In this document: positions 43,875-54,281 of the stretch, piece after piece
How the letters are laid out: each line of letters begins with the position of its first letter
Position numbering within the stretch: the stretch's first letter is position 1
DNA from: Rosellinia necatrix
Lineage: Eukaryota > Ascomycota > Sordariomycetes > Xylariales > Xylariaceae
NCBI GenBank assembly: GCA_021209875.1
Contig: JAGYVD010000003.1
Location: 2,108,001 to 2,172,000 of the forward strand
Direction: 5' to 3'
DNA length: 64,000 nt
Position numbers and translations under genes: made by a program
Notes under the pieces: model-generated
Seen by the model: the letters and a program-made list of their open reading frames with translations, nothing else
Databases searched by the model: none
What the model was told of the DNA's origin: nothing

Positions 43875-46634
43875 ATGGCGCTTTTACAATACCGGAATGT
43901 CGTCAATTACGAGGCACAGCAAGGTGCGAAACCAGAGCGCCCGGCTTATTTGTTTACTTCCCTTCATCGCCCACCCGCTAACAACAGGCTCTCTCAGCTG
44001 CCTTTGAGGATTTTTTACAGAAGTTCAAGACCTCGCCCGAGCAGACCTTGACGCATGCTATCGGCCAGATTCACATCGACGAAGATGACCTCAGCGACGA
44101 ATACGATTTCATGGACGAAGATGAAGACGCAAATGAGCGTCGAAGGGACAAGGCCGCTCCGAAGCAACCGAAGCACAAATATGCGGATATGATGCAGAAG
44201 CTGGCGGACCGGTCGATCGACGAGGTCCTGGTCGAATTAGATGATCTTGTCGCTGTGCGTCTCTCCCGATGCACTCGAGATTGCTATCGCTAACCCGGGA
44301 CAAAGTACGAGAATGACACGAACGAGGGGCTCAAGCTGGTCGAGTCCATTGAAACGAACACAAAACATTATGTGGAGATTCTATCCAGGGCTATTGACAA
44401 GAAGATGCCGCCGCCTACCACGGGAATCACGTATGGGAATAGCCCGCATTGCCATCTCCCCGAGACATACTAACCACCAGCCGCAGGTTCAAGGACGATG
44501 TCCTAGATGTCATTATGGAGCGAAGACAAGCACGCAATCGCGATCTTCTCGAGGCTGCTGCTAACAACAACGACCCCGAACTGGCCGAAAATACCTTCCC
44601 CGCCCAGCTTACTCGTCGTTACACCCTCGTTTTCAAACCCAGGACGGCGGACGGCGACACGCCGATCAAGGCTCTTGCTGTGCGACAAGTAAGAGGCGAT
44701 CACCTAGGCCACCTCATTACCGTCCGCGGCATTGCCACCCGAGTATCAGATGTGAAGCCTATGGTTCAAGTCGGCGCATACACTTGCGATCGTTGCGGAT
44801 GCGAGATCTTCCAGCCAGTTAATGACAAGCAGTACGCACCCCTAACAAGCTGTCCATCCGAGGAATGCAAAGCAAACCAATCCAAGGGCCAGCTCTTCCA
44901 ATCCTCTCGTGCCTCGAAATTTTTATCGTTTCAGGAGGTAAAGATCCAAGAGATGGCGGAACAGGTGCCTATTGGCCAAATCCCCAGAACCCTAACCGTC
45001 ATGTGCTATGGCAGCGCAGTCCGGAGAGTTAACCCCGGAGATGTTATAGATATATCCGGTATCTTTTTACCAACGCCATACACTGGCTTTAAGGCGATGC
45101 GGGCTGGCCTGTTGACGGATACCTACCTGGAAGCTCACAATATCATTCAACATAAGAAGGCTTATGATGAGATGATTATTGACGAGAAGCTCCTACGACG
45201 TATTAGTGCCTATAGCCAATCAGGTGCTGTGTACGAAATGCTAGCAAGGTCGATTGCCCCCGAAATCTACGGACATCTCGACGTCAAGAAGGCTCTGTTG
45301 CTCCTTTTAGTCGGGGGTGTCAATAAAGCGATGGGCGACGGTATGCGGATTCGCGGTGATATCAATATCTGCTTGATGGGCGATCCTGGTGTGGCTAAAT
45401 CTCAGCTGCTGAAGTACATATCCAAGGTTGCACCACGCGGTGTCTACACCTCCGGCCGCGGATCCAGCGGCGTCGGTCTCACGGCGGCCGTCATGCGTGA
45501 TCCCGTAACGGATGAGATGGTCCTGGAAGGGGGCGCCCTGGTCCTAGCCGACAACGGCATCTGCTGTATCGATGAGTTCGACAAGATGGATGAAAACGAT
45601 AGAACAGCCATCCATGAGGTGATGGAACAGCAAACCATATCCATTTCCAAGGCAGGTATCTCAACAACCCTGAACGCGAGGACGTCAATCCTGGCGGCCG
45701 CCAATCCTATCTACGGCCGCTACAACCCTCGTATTTCGCCGGTAGAGAACATCAACCTACCAGCCGCTCTCCTTTCTCGTTTCGATATTCTGTTCCTCCT
45801 TCTCGACACACCTACCCGCGAGACCGACGCTCAGCTCGCCAAGCACGTCGCCTACGTCCACATGCACAACAAGCACCCCGACCCATACGCCACCAACGCC
45901 AACGGAGATGTCGCGGCGTCAAGCAGTGTGGTCTTCACGCCACACGAAGTCCGCGCCTACGTCGCGCAAGCGCGCACGTACCGCCCGACAGTCCCGGAGT
46001 CCGTGACGGAGTACCTGACGAAGACGTACGTGCGGTTGCGTGATGCTCAGCGGCGCGCCGAGAAGCGGAACAGGCAGTTCAGCCACACCACGCCACGTAC
46101 CCTCCTCGGCGTCGTACGTCTCGCGCAGGCGCTGGCCCGTCTGCGCTTCTCCACCGAGGTCTCCCAGGACGACGTGGACGAGGCCCTGCGCCTCGTGGAA
46201 TCGTCCAAGGAGAGCCTGGCCGCCCACGAGGGCGTCGGCGGCCGCCGGACCCTCAACGCCGCCAGCCGTATCTACAACCTCGTCAAGGCGCTCGCGGACG
46301 GCGGGGCTTGCCGCGCGGCCGACGACGAAGACGACGACGAAGAGGGCACTGTTGAGCTCAGCATGCGCAAGGTCCGAGAGCGTGTTCTAGCCAAGGGTTT
46401 CACGGAAGATCAATGGCTGAACGCCCTGGAGGAGTACACCAGCTTAGACGTAAGTTATTACCTAACACATATACACACACACACGCATACATCCCCTCGT
46501 TTTTCTTTCAACGTCCAAGCCAGAAGTAAACCCGGAGCTAATCCCCTCGAAATTAGGTTTGGCAAACGGCCGGGAACGGCAGCAGGCTGGTCTTCATCAC
46601 CGCCACCGACGGCGCGGGGGACGACGACGAGTAG
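43875..46634 (+). CDS. MCM7: DNA replication licensing factor MCM7
   Basis: Subunit of the MCM2-7 replicative helicase loaded at origins in G1. Exons 43875-43923, 43998-44254, 44306-44430, 44487-46449 and 46557-46634 sum to 824 codons (823 residues). The start ATG at 43875 gives [17 protein letters not shown] zinc finger, CDRCGC...CPSEEC, begins near residue 243. The MCM box has [15 protein letters not shown] (Walker A near 442), [14 protein letters not shown] (Walker B) and [19 protein letters not shown] (arginine finger). The short last exon ends in [11 protein letters not shown], an acidic tail; this exon was placed by phase and family-like wording. Intron 4 contains a CA microsatellite. 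Confidence 0.95.
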
Positions 46635-47285
46635 TAATAGCCATAGCAGCGCTGGGTAATGCAGATGAATTTGGTGATGAATGCCGCTCCACTTCCACCT
46701 GCCTCCCCCCTTTTTTCTCTCTCGCTTTCTTTGTCCTCCGGACGATTCCCATGCTAGGCGTTTCGGGTAGAGGCCGGTTTCGTGTCTTGAAGACGTATGC
46801 GAGATTTCGACGACCAGAAAGGGATCACAATTATGAAGAACCTGGGGAGTGCTATCTAAAAGTTGAAGAATGCAACTGCCTACGGGTTTTGAGTGATTGT
46901 TTCGATGTGTAAATCCATCAATAGGTAACACATGAATATGAGAGAAAGAAGAAAAACAACATCGATATAAGCATTTTTTTCAATAATCAGCTCTAAATAT
47001 GGTGTGAAACCTTTTGATTCCACAAGAGATACATGCCACTCTCCAAAGCCATTTGAGATTCCCACTTCGCAACAAGGACACAAGATTGACCCCAAAGAAA
47101 AAAGTGAAGTGGCGTTGGTATCATGGCAGTTTCAGATAGTGTCCGGCTCCTAATACGATGGTATTTTACAAGGTACAATATGCAATAATACGCCAGCTAT
47201 CAGCGTTTGACCTGTTCCCCTTTTTTTTTCACATAGCGCTGCCGACATATCTCATCAGATTCACACCAAGTCCCTCACACAATCA
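46635..47285. other. Convergent spacer between MCM7 and RSM23/DAP3
   Basis: 650 bp carrying both 3' untranslated regions; AT-rich in the second half. No gene recognised. Confidence 0.35.
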
Positions 47286-48721
47286 CTATGTAGCTCGGAG
47301 ATCATCAAAGGTAACACGCTCCATCTCAGCTAGCATGCCACCGCCGGCCAGAGTCCATTTCTCGATGACCTGCCTCTCGTCGACACGGGCACGTAGGATG
47401 CCGCTGGCGGCCCAGTATTCCATGAGCGCGCGGGCGTCCGTCCGCGGGATGCCTTGGATATCCAGCACCTTGACGCCGCGCAGAGCGTCGAAGACGCGCT
47501 CATCATACTTGCGGAAGAAAGGGTCCCGGGGCGGGATCTCCTCACCCTTCTGAGCGGCAGCCGCTTGGATGATAGCCTTCTCCATCGAGGGGATTATGGG
47601 TCCGTTGCCCCTTGAGGTTATGCCGAGGATGGCGGCGCCGTTAGCAAAAGTTGTCTTGCCGCCTAGCGCATCGACAAACATGCGGATAAGGCCGAGATCA
47701 TGGCTATGAATCAGTTCGAAGGCGGGGGTCCGATACTCGCTGATGCGCATGATGTGGGCGAGACCGTCGAGGGTGAATAGTACCGGCGGGCGGCCCGGGA
47801 GGAGCAGCTCTTTCCAGAACGCCTGGAATACGGGCCAGGCGAAGTCGGGCTCCTTGGTTGCGTTAAGGAGGCCGGCCAGCGTCATGTTACGTGTTACGGA
47901 GATAGGTAGCTGCAAATGATCCAGCTGGACTTTTTCCCGTGATAGGACTGGGAGGTTACTTTGGTGCAAGGCCTGCATGAGCTTTACAACGTATACGGGC
48001 TGTGAGTACATTTCCGAGTTAGGTATCGACGAGTATTCAGTTGCCGCCGTTGTAAGTTCTTGTCCTACAAAGCGCGATGTCAGCTCAGGCGCCAGTAAAT
48101 CGTCCCGTAGAGCACTCCTTCCCTACCTTCTGGTATGTTCATGACAAACCAGTTATTCATGAACCCGGTGGCCATAGCCTGAAGGCCAAGTATGCTCTTC
48201 CCCGACCCTCTACCTCCCGTGACAACCAATCTCAACGTTTCCTTTTTTTCAATAGCATCTGACATCTGCCTCGCCAAGTCTACCGTCTCCTTTCGAACGA
48301 GCACGTGCGGCGATCGGAACAAGTTCCAGTTCTGGCTGGATTTAAAGGCCTCGCATGTCCTCAACTTGTCGATAAGCTCGGGGGCGACACCGAACATCTT
48401 GCCAGCCGAGTCGGGATCGACAACATTCTCAGAGGATAGGACCTCGAGGCCGGTAACTTGGAGGGCATTGTCGTTGCTCAGCTGAATGCGCTTGCGGAAA
48501 GCCTTTCGCTCGCCAGGTAGCGGGGGCTTTGTCTTGTCCGCCATCCGCTTCTTCTTTCCGAGGACCAGTCGCCGGCCGGAACGGATATGCTTCGACGGGA
48601 TGTCGGAGACTTTTGTGGCGAACTTAGCCGACATCGACGCAGAAGCGGGTATAGAAACAGGCGCGAACAGAAGACGCTGCGAGGGCCTAACGAGGCACCT
48701 CCAGCAATTCGTGCTTGCCAT
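47286..48721 (-). CDS. RSM23: Small-subunit mitochondrial ribosomal protein S29 (DAP3/Rsm23)
   Basis: GTP-binding protein of the mitochondrial small ribosomal subunit. Exons 48721-48127 and 48064-47286 total 458 codons (457 residues). The N terminus (MASTNCWRCLVRPSQRLLF) is basic and amphipathic, as expected for a mitochondrial targeting sequence. The P-loop VTGGRGSGKS lies near residues 165-174. GLEVLSSENVV and the ending MERVTFDDLRAT fit the family. Divergent from RRS1, another ribosome-linked gene; the two start codons are about 710 bp apart. Confidence 0.92.
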
Positions 48722-49431
48722 CGGCCTGTTTTGGTTGGTTCGACCGGCAATTGGGCGGGCGAGCGAGCGACCGGACGGTGCTGGTGAAGTGATCTACGAC
48801 TAATCACCTCCGAGGCTGATGGATAGTAGGAAGACGGGTAGGTAGGTAGGCAGGTAGGTAGGCAGGTAGGTAGGTAGTTATGGAGTAGGTAGGTATGGAT
48901 ATTAAGTAGATAGATACCTAAATAGGTACTTAGGTAGTGATAGGGCGGACCCAATAAAATATCCAGGTCTGAGGGCCTCACGCCGCACCTAGCCTCGCTC
49001 AGGTCCTAGACACTTTGTCCCCAGGTTTGCAGGTGAATCAAAAGCAAGGTTCGGTAAGGTCAGATACCTAGATAGTGGACACACCGGCGGAGAAATTAGT
49101 ACTCCGATGTAACTAATCGTATGTACCTTCCGCCTTCTTAACGGGCGTCGTCTTGGCAGGAACGGGACCAGCATTGGAGCTTGGAGAAGCCGCCGAAGGT
49201 TTATCGATTATGAGGGCCCGCTAAAAAACCCGTCGGCGCAGTTCCATCAATCCCACCTCCAGCCCAAGACCGTCCGCAGCGGCTACCTCTCCATAGCATA
49301 ACACATAAACCGTCAATTGCAACAGCCCCGACGCTGAACCCGAGTAGCCTGCCCAGGATCCAGAATACCTATCACCCGTCAAAAAGGGCTTACGATTTCA
49401 CCTCCCAATTATCACTAAACCGGGCGGAACA
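48722..49431. promoter_or_regulatory. Shared upstream region of RSM23 and RRS1
   Basis: 710 bp between divergent genes with a GGTAGGTAGGCA minisatellite at 48838-48883. No coding potential recognised; the promoter role is inferred from orientation. Confidence 0.35.
48838..48883. repeat. AGGTAGGTAGGC tandem repeat
   Basis: Imperfect head-to-tail copies of GGTAGGTAGGCA/GGTAGGTAGGTA, an expanded form of the GGTAGGTA motif scattered through the window. Confidence 0.85.
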
Positions 49432-50118
49432 ATGGCGCTACCAGCCGGAAACACCAAAGTAAAGCTCGACGTAGCCGTCGAACGACCAACGCCGTATAGC
49501 TTCGACCTCGGCCTCTTGCTAGCCAACGACGCTAATCCGATAAACACGTCGAAGCCCGCCGAGATCACATCCATGGGTGTCGACCCGCTCGAAGCCCAGC
49601 TCATCGCGACGGCGCGGGATGGCGCGCAAGGTCTCATAAGTACGTCTCCTCCCGTCCCGTCTCATTTCTTCTTGCCGCCCTCCCATCTCAATACCGATAC
49701 CCAGCTAACACTCACTCCCTCCCTCTCTCTCTCTCTCCAAGACCAACTCCTAACCACATGCCCCGTATCCTCCACGCCGCAGGGCGTCCTCCTCTCCCTC
49801 CCCGCCCCGAGCACCGCCCTGCCGCGCGAGAAGCCGCTCCCCGCGCCCAAGGCGCCCACCAAGTGGGAGCAGTTCGCCGCCAAGCGCGGCATCCAGCCCA
49901 AGACCCGCGAGCAGCGCCGCATGAAGTCGCAGAAATACAACGAGGCCACCGGCCAGTGGGAAAAGACCTGGGGCTTCAACAAGGATGGCCGTATTGACCG
50001 CAGGGAGAAGGGCATGGTCCAGCAGGATTGGCTGGTCGAGGTGGACGAGAAGAAGAAGGCAGACGAGAAAGACGCCAGGAGAAAAGTGGCAAAGGGCGAC
50101 AAGGGAAAGAAGAAATAA
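49432..50118 (+). CDS. RRS1: Ribosome biogenesis regulatory protein Rrs1
   Basis: Nucleolar protein that with Rpf2 brings 5S RNP into pre-60S particles. Exons 49432-49639 and 49742-50118 total 195 codons (194 residues; yeast Rrs1 is about 200). The N-terminal PYSFDLGLLLANDANPI and central LINQLLTTCPVSST are typical. These are followed by APKAPTKWEQFAAKRGI, GQWEKTWGFNKDGR and a Lys-rich nucleolar-type tail. The 102-nt intron keeps the frame open if retained, so the unspliced frame also runs to the same stop; the splice is supported by the restored LINQLLTTCP motif and a CT-rich acceptor. A CAA repeat and an A run follow the stop codon. Confidence 0.93.
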   Translation: MALPAGNTKVKLDVAVERPTPYSFDLGLLLANDANPINTSKPAEITSMGVDPLEAQLIATARDGAQGLISTSPPVPSHFFLPPSHLNTDTQLTLTPSLSLSLQDQLLTTCPVSSTPQGVLLSLPAPSTALPREKPLPAPKAPTKWEQFAAKRGIQPKTREQRRMKSQKYNEATGQWEKTWGFNKDGRIDRREKGMVQQDWLVEVDEKKKADEKDARRKVAKGDKGKKK

Positions 50119-51177
50119 GAAAACAAAGCAACAACAACAACAACAACAACAACAACCAAAAAAAAAAAAGAGCCCAGACAAAATTTCAAAGAGCTCTCGT
50201 GGGATTGACATGCGACTGCGTCGGAATAAAAACTTGCCTAATAATCGTGAATCAGGCCCCATTGGTAAATAGCACCGGCGAGAGCGGTTCCCCCTGCTTA
50301 TAAGCATTATCGATGATACCCAGACAGCTATCAATTTCACCAAGACGAGAAACACGGGGGCTTCGAATAGGAAGTGGTGCGGCGTTAAGGTTAGGTAGTG
50401 GGTGGTGTATAGGTTATCAAGGGTCAAGCACAACATTGCAACGGCGTTCCACAATAGGTTAAAACGATATTTTTATATATTCATTCATTCCACGCTTCGT
50501 CATGTTTGTTGGTCTTCGTTATATGATACATGCGGCAAGCAATCAATCAGCATTTTCCACGCCCACGCATTAAATCCTAAACTCCGTTAGGCTGAGGCGC
50601 CAAGAACGCGTAATAAAGCATCTAGCCGCCATCAGATACGCCTCTTCTCACGTCCTTTTTACCACCTTTACCATGCCCTGTTATCGCCTAAAGTTCTATT
50701 CATTAACCCCTGCAGCACCCAAAGGTAGGTAGGGGTCTGCGTATTCAAGCAGCAAATAGGAAAAAGAAAAAAAAGATAAGATTGCAAATGTCCTGACTGG
50801 GGAGCGTGAGGCATAGACCGGGGGACCCAACTCTCCTTCAGCTGTATCCTTTCCTTGTGGCCTTCAACCAGTTTCCAGTTGCGCACTTTCTGGCGGTATA
50901 CGACTCACTTGCTCCAATCAGGACGCAGAAACGCCATCGACACAAAGGGGTATACCAAGAAGTATAGGAAAATTATCACCCTCAAAAACTGAACAAAGTA
51001 GATAATGAGACCCCGTTGGAGCTAGTTGTTTCGAACAGGTCACAAACAGTGACAAAATGGCCCAATTGCCGATATCCAGGGTCAATAGTTTAAGCCCATG
51101 GACCGGGAGGAAGACAAGATCACGAACCCGATCTCTCGGGCCAGACTAATATCGAGCTCGTTGGCACAGTGCTGTCG
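50119..51177. other. Convergent spacer between RRS1 and the RhoGAP gene
   Basis: About 1 kb with a CAA repeat and an A11 run near 50128-50169; otherwise AT-rich and without recognisable genes. Confidence 0.35.
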
Positions 51178-53459
51178 TCAAAAATTCATCGGGGACAATG
51201 GTTTGATGGGGGACAAGGGTCGCAGCTCCCGACTCCGCTGCCCGGTAGTTTCTCGCTCGACAGCCACGTTCGCTGAGGAGGACGAATAATCGACGTTCAG
51301 GTTTCCGTTCGATGGAGCAGGGGCCAAGGTCCGTTTCCTTGGCTTACCATTCTGTGCCTCCGGATTGCGTGACGTCTTGTTGCCATCCGAAGAGATAGCG
51401 CGATCATCATTAGATCTGGTATTATTCGCAGGGCTGTCGGCAGCAATAAAGCCTTTGGGCAAAGGTTGCTGAAATAGTTTATATTCCTCCTCGATGTACC
51501 TGGCTTCGTTCCTGCAGCCTTGCCAACACAGTCGCCAGTCGCAAACAAGAAATTTAAAACAAAATGCATCTATCTTCATGCAAGGTTGAAAACAAATGCA
51601 AAGATTTCGAAAGTCCATCTTGTTCTTATCGGAATGAGCTAACAGCAAGCTGAGGTGGCAAGTAACCGCGAAAAGAAGGTAATATTTGAACGGTGGGAGA
51701 TTTGAAAGCTCCTCGACGAGCATCTGCGGGACCTTCTCAGCTCCTGCACACTGCCGAGAGATCCGCTCCTGTGCCTCCTTCGGGAAGAGCTCATCAGGCA
51801 GCTCACGCAGCCAAGCTTTTAGCATAGAGCCGATTATATTTATATCGTAGAGGTCAGTTTGGTTAAAGAGATCGACATCGCCTTCTTGGAGCACGTCAGT
51901 ACTAGGATAGGAAGCAACCAGGTCAACACACATACCTTCGTCGAATTTCCTCTGCCATTTCTTAATCTGAGGGCCACTCCCGGGCACCCGGTAGAGACCT
52001 TCCACCTCGGTTCCATTGAAGTTGAGGTAATCGATGGCCCGCCAAGGGAAGGCGGGCATCCAGAATTCGGTCTTGTCCCGCGACTCCTCTAATCTCTTCG
52101 AAATTCTCGTCTTGCGTGTCTGTTCGACCAGCGGCAGGTTGATAACCTTTAGGACATAATGCTCGTCGTCCACCACCGGCTCTCTCTCGGATGTGCTGGC
52201 GCTGCGACCGCCCTTCCCAAATAAGCCCTTACTGATCATGTCGGCTGCTCGGCTGCCCGAACTTCTCAGTCCACCCAGAAACGTAGATCCACCGTTGTCC
52301 CTAATAGAGGGAGGCTGACTCCTGTTCTCTTTATCGTGCCGATGCTCTTTGTTCGATGGCATATCACGAACGGCCCTATCTGCCGAATGATTGCGCGTGG
52401 ACGAATTCATCATATTTCTAAAAGACCGGTCATGTGCATCAGGATTGATTGGGGCTGTCTTCAAAGGCGGCAGCTCATCAAACGTAGCGGCTTTTTCTGG
52501 TTCGGTGATTTGGGTCGGGATGCTCTGCAGGGGGCTTGGGTCATCTTGTTCCTTGAGCGATCTGTTGCGGCCCAATAATGCAAATGGTTTAGGCTTGCCC
52601 TTTTTCAATGTTGTCGGATCATGTTCGGTTGGTGGGAGCGGTGCCTCTGATTTGGACGGCACAATAGGGGCGGGTTTCTGGATAGGTAGATCGGAGGAGG
52701 ATCGATCTGGGGTGTAATGCCATTAGTATCTGCAATGAGGCAATTGGAAGACAACAATGGTTCCCACTCCTTGTGTAACGTATGTGACGTACCGGAATGC
52801 TTGGAGGCCTTGCTAGGGACCCTCTCTGCCATTATGGGCAAATCGACCCCCCGGGACATAGTCTCGCCGTTGCTCGCAGTATGGCTGTGGTGGAGCTGGT
52901 TGTTCGACTTGGAGCCCTTCCCAAAGTTGAAGAAACGACTGCCACTGCGCGTGTGCTTCTCATCGGTATGACCGGTGGGCTGAGGTAAGATGGGTGACGT
53001 CGCAGACTGCTTGATGTGAGGCGCAGCAGGCGGATTCGAGTTTTGGCTATGATAATCAGCTTGCTGTCGGACGATATGGGTGTCGTCGACGGCACGCGGC
53101 GGCGGCAGCGACGACGGCTGGCCGTCAACAGGTTGAGACCGGGTCTCCCCCTGCTGGGTCTGTGGCCGCCGTGCTGGGTTGAATTTGCTGAAGGGAGAAC
53201 GGGGCGACTTCGGTGACTTGTTCGAGACACTCGAGACGCTTGGTGACAGGACTTGAAGGGTGTTGTCGGCAGCGAATAGAGAGTGCGGGCTCGGTCTGTC
53301 AGTCGTTCCCGGGGCGGTGGATTCGGGGGAACTAATAGTGGTGGCGGTGGCAGCGGGAGAAGCAGTAGAAGAGGGCAGGTCCTTGGAGTCATGGTTACCA
53401 GCAAAGGAGGAATTGCCTTCAGCCAAAGCCAGCGGCTGGGGAGCGGACCTACGTCCCAT
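51178..53459 (-). CDS. RhoGAP-domain protein
   Basis: GTPase-activating protein for Rho-family GTPases, probably acting in polarity or cell-wall signalling. Exon 1 (53459-52793) and exon 2 (52706-51178) total 732 codons (731 residues). The first 400 residues are Ser/Pro-rich and disordered, with SPKSPRSPFSKF and GSRFFNFGKGSKS basic patches. The RhoGAP fold contains the arginine-finger region GLYRVPGSG, then SMLKAWLRELPDELF and FRNLCICFQPCMKID. A basic KPRKRT stretch lies near the C terminus. I cannot match it to a particular yeast RhoGAP with confidence. Confidence 0.9.
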
Positions 53460-53730
53460 TATTGCCTACAGTATACGCGGTGGCGTCGTACGGCCGCCGC
53501 AATCCAATTCGAGCAATGAGAGGGGGGTGTCGGGTAGGTCAGGTACCCGGGTATTACTGGCTCACAGGGCTCGCTGGCAGCCCAGCAGGCATCAGACGGC
53601 GTTCGAAAATAAGACGAGTCGTGTGCGCTCTGTGGCAGGTGGGAGCGGGAGCGGAGACGGGAGACTGGAGACGGGGACGGGAGATTGTGTGGCAAGCAAG
53701 ACGCAGGCTCTCTGTCTCTTGTCTCGAACC

Positions 53731-53760
53731 TGGGCGTGGGCGTGGGCGTGGGCGTGGGCG
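53731..53760. repeat. GGGCGT hexanucleotide repeat, five copies
   Basis: Perfect (GGGCGT)5 about 270 bp upstream of the RhoGAP start codon. Confidence 0.9.
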
Positions 53761-54228
53761 GAATACTGTATCAGAATAACTGATTCCTGATTCCTGAATG
53801 CTGGGGGGGTGGTGTCGGGGCCGGTTGCGCAAATGATTGGCAGCGGCAAAATGCGTTAGTAGGTGTATTGAAACTTGCGACAAAACACCCAAACACCCTC
53901 CAACTTCGCCCAGGCCCAAGACGCACGCGGATAGACAACGCAGGGACACACGAGAGGGCCGCGAAGCGTTCAGATGGCGGGATCGATGGCAGATCGATGC
54001 CGGTAACTGGCCAGTCCAGGCGGTCGGGGATTGAGGAGGAGTGGGAGGCAGTGTGTCCAGTGTCCGGTCCAGGTATCCAGTCCGGTGAGGGAAGAGGGTT
54101 GGTTGGTTGGGTTACGTGGGATGCATCGGTTCCGTTACCCAGGCGTGGAGGTGCTCGCTGCAGTCTGCTGGCTGCACTGTGAGGTAACAAACATGTGTAG
54201 TGTATGTAACTACGTACATACATGCATA

Positions 54229-54281
54229 GATGGATGGATGGGTGGATGGGTGGATGGATGGATAGATGGACGGATGGATGT
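54229..54281. repeat. GGATGGAT/GGGTGGAT tandem repeat
   Basis: Imperfect tetranucleotide array (GATG with GGTG variants) in the gene-poor spacer. Confidence 0.85.
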
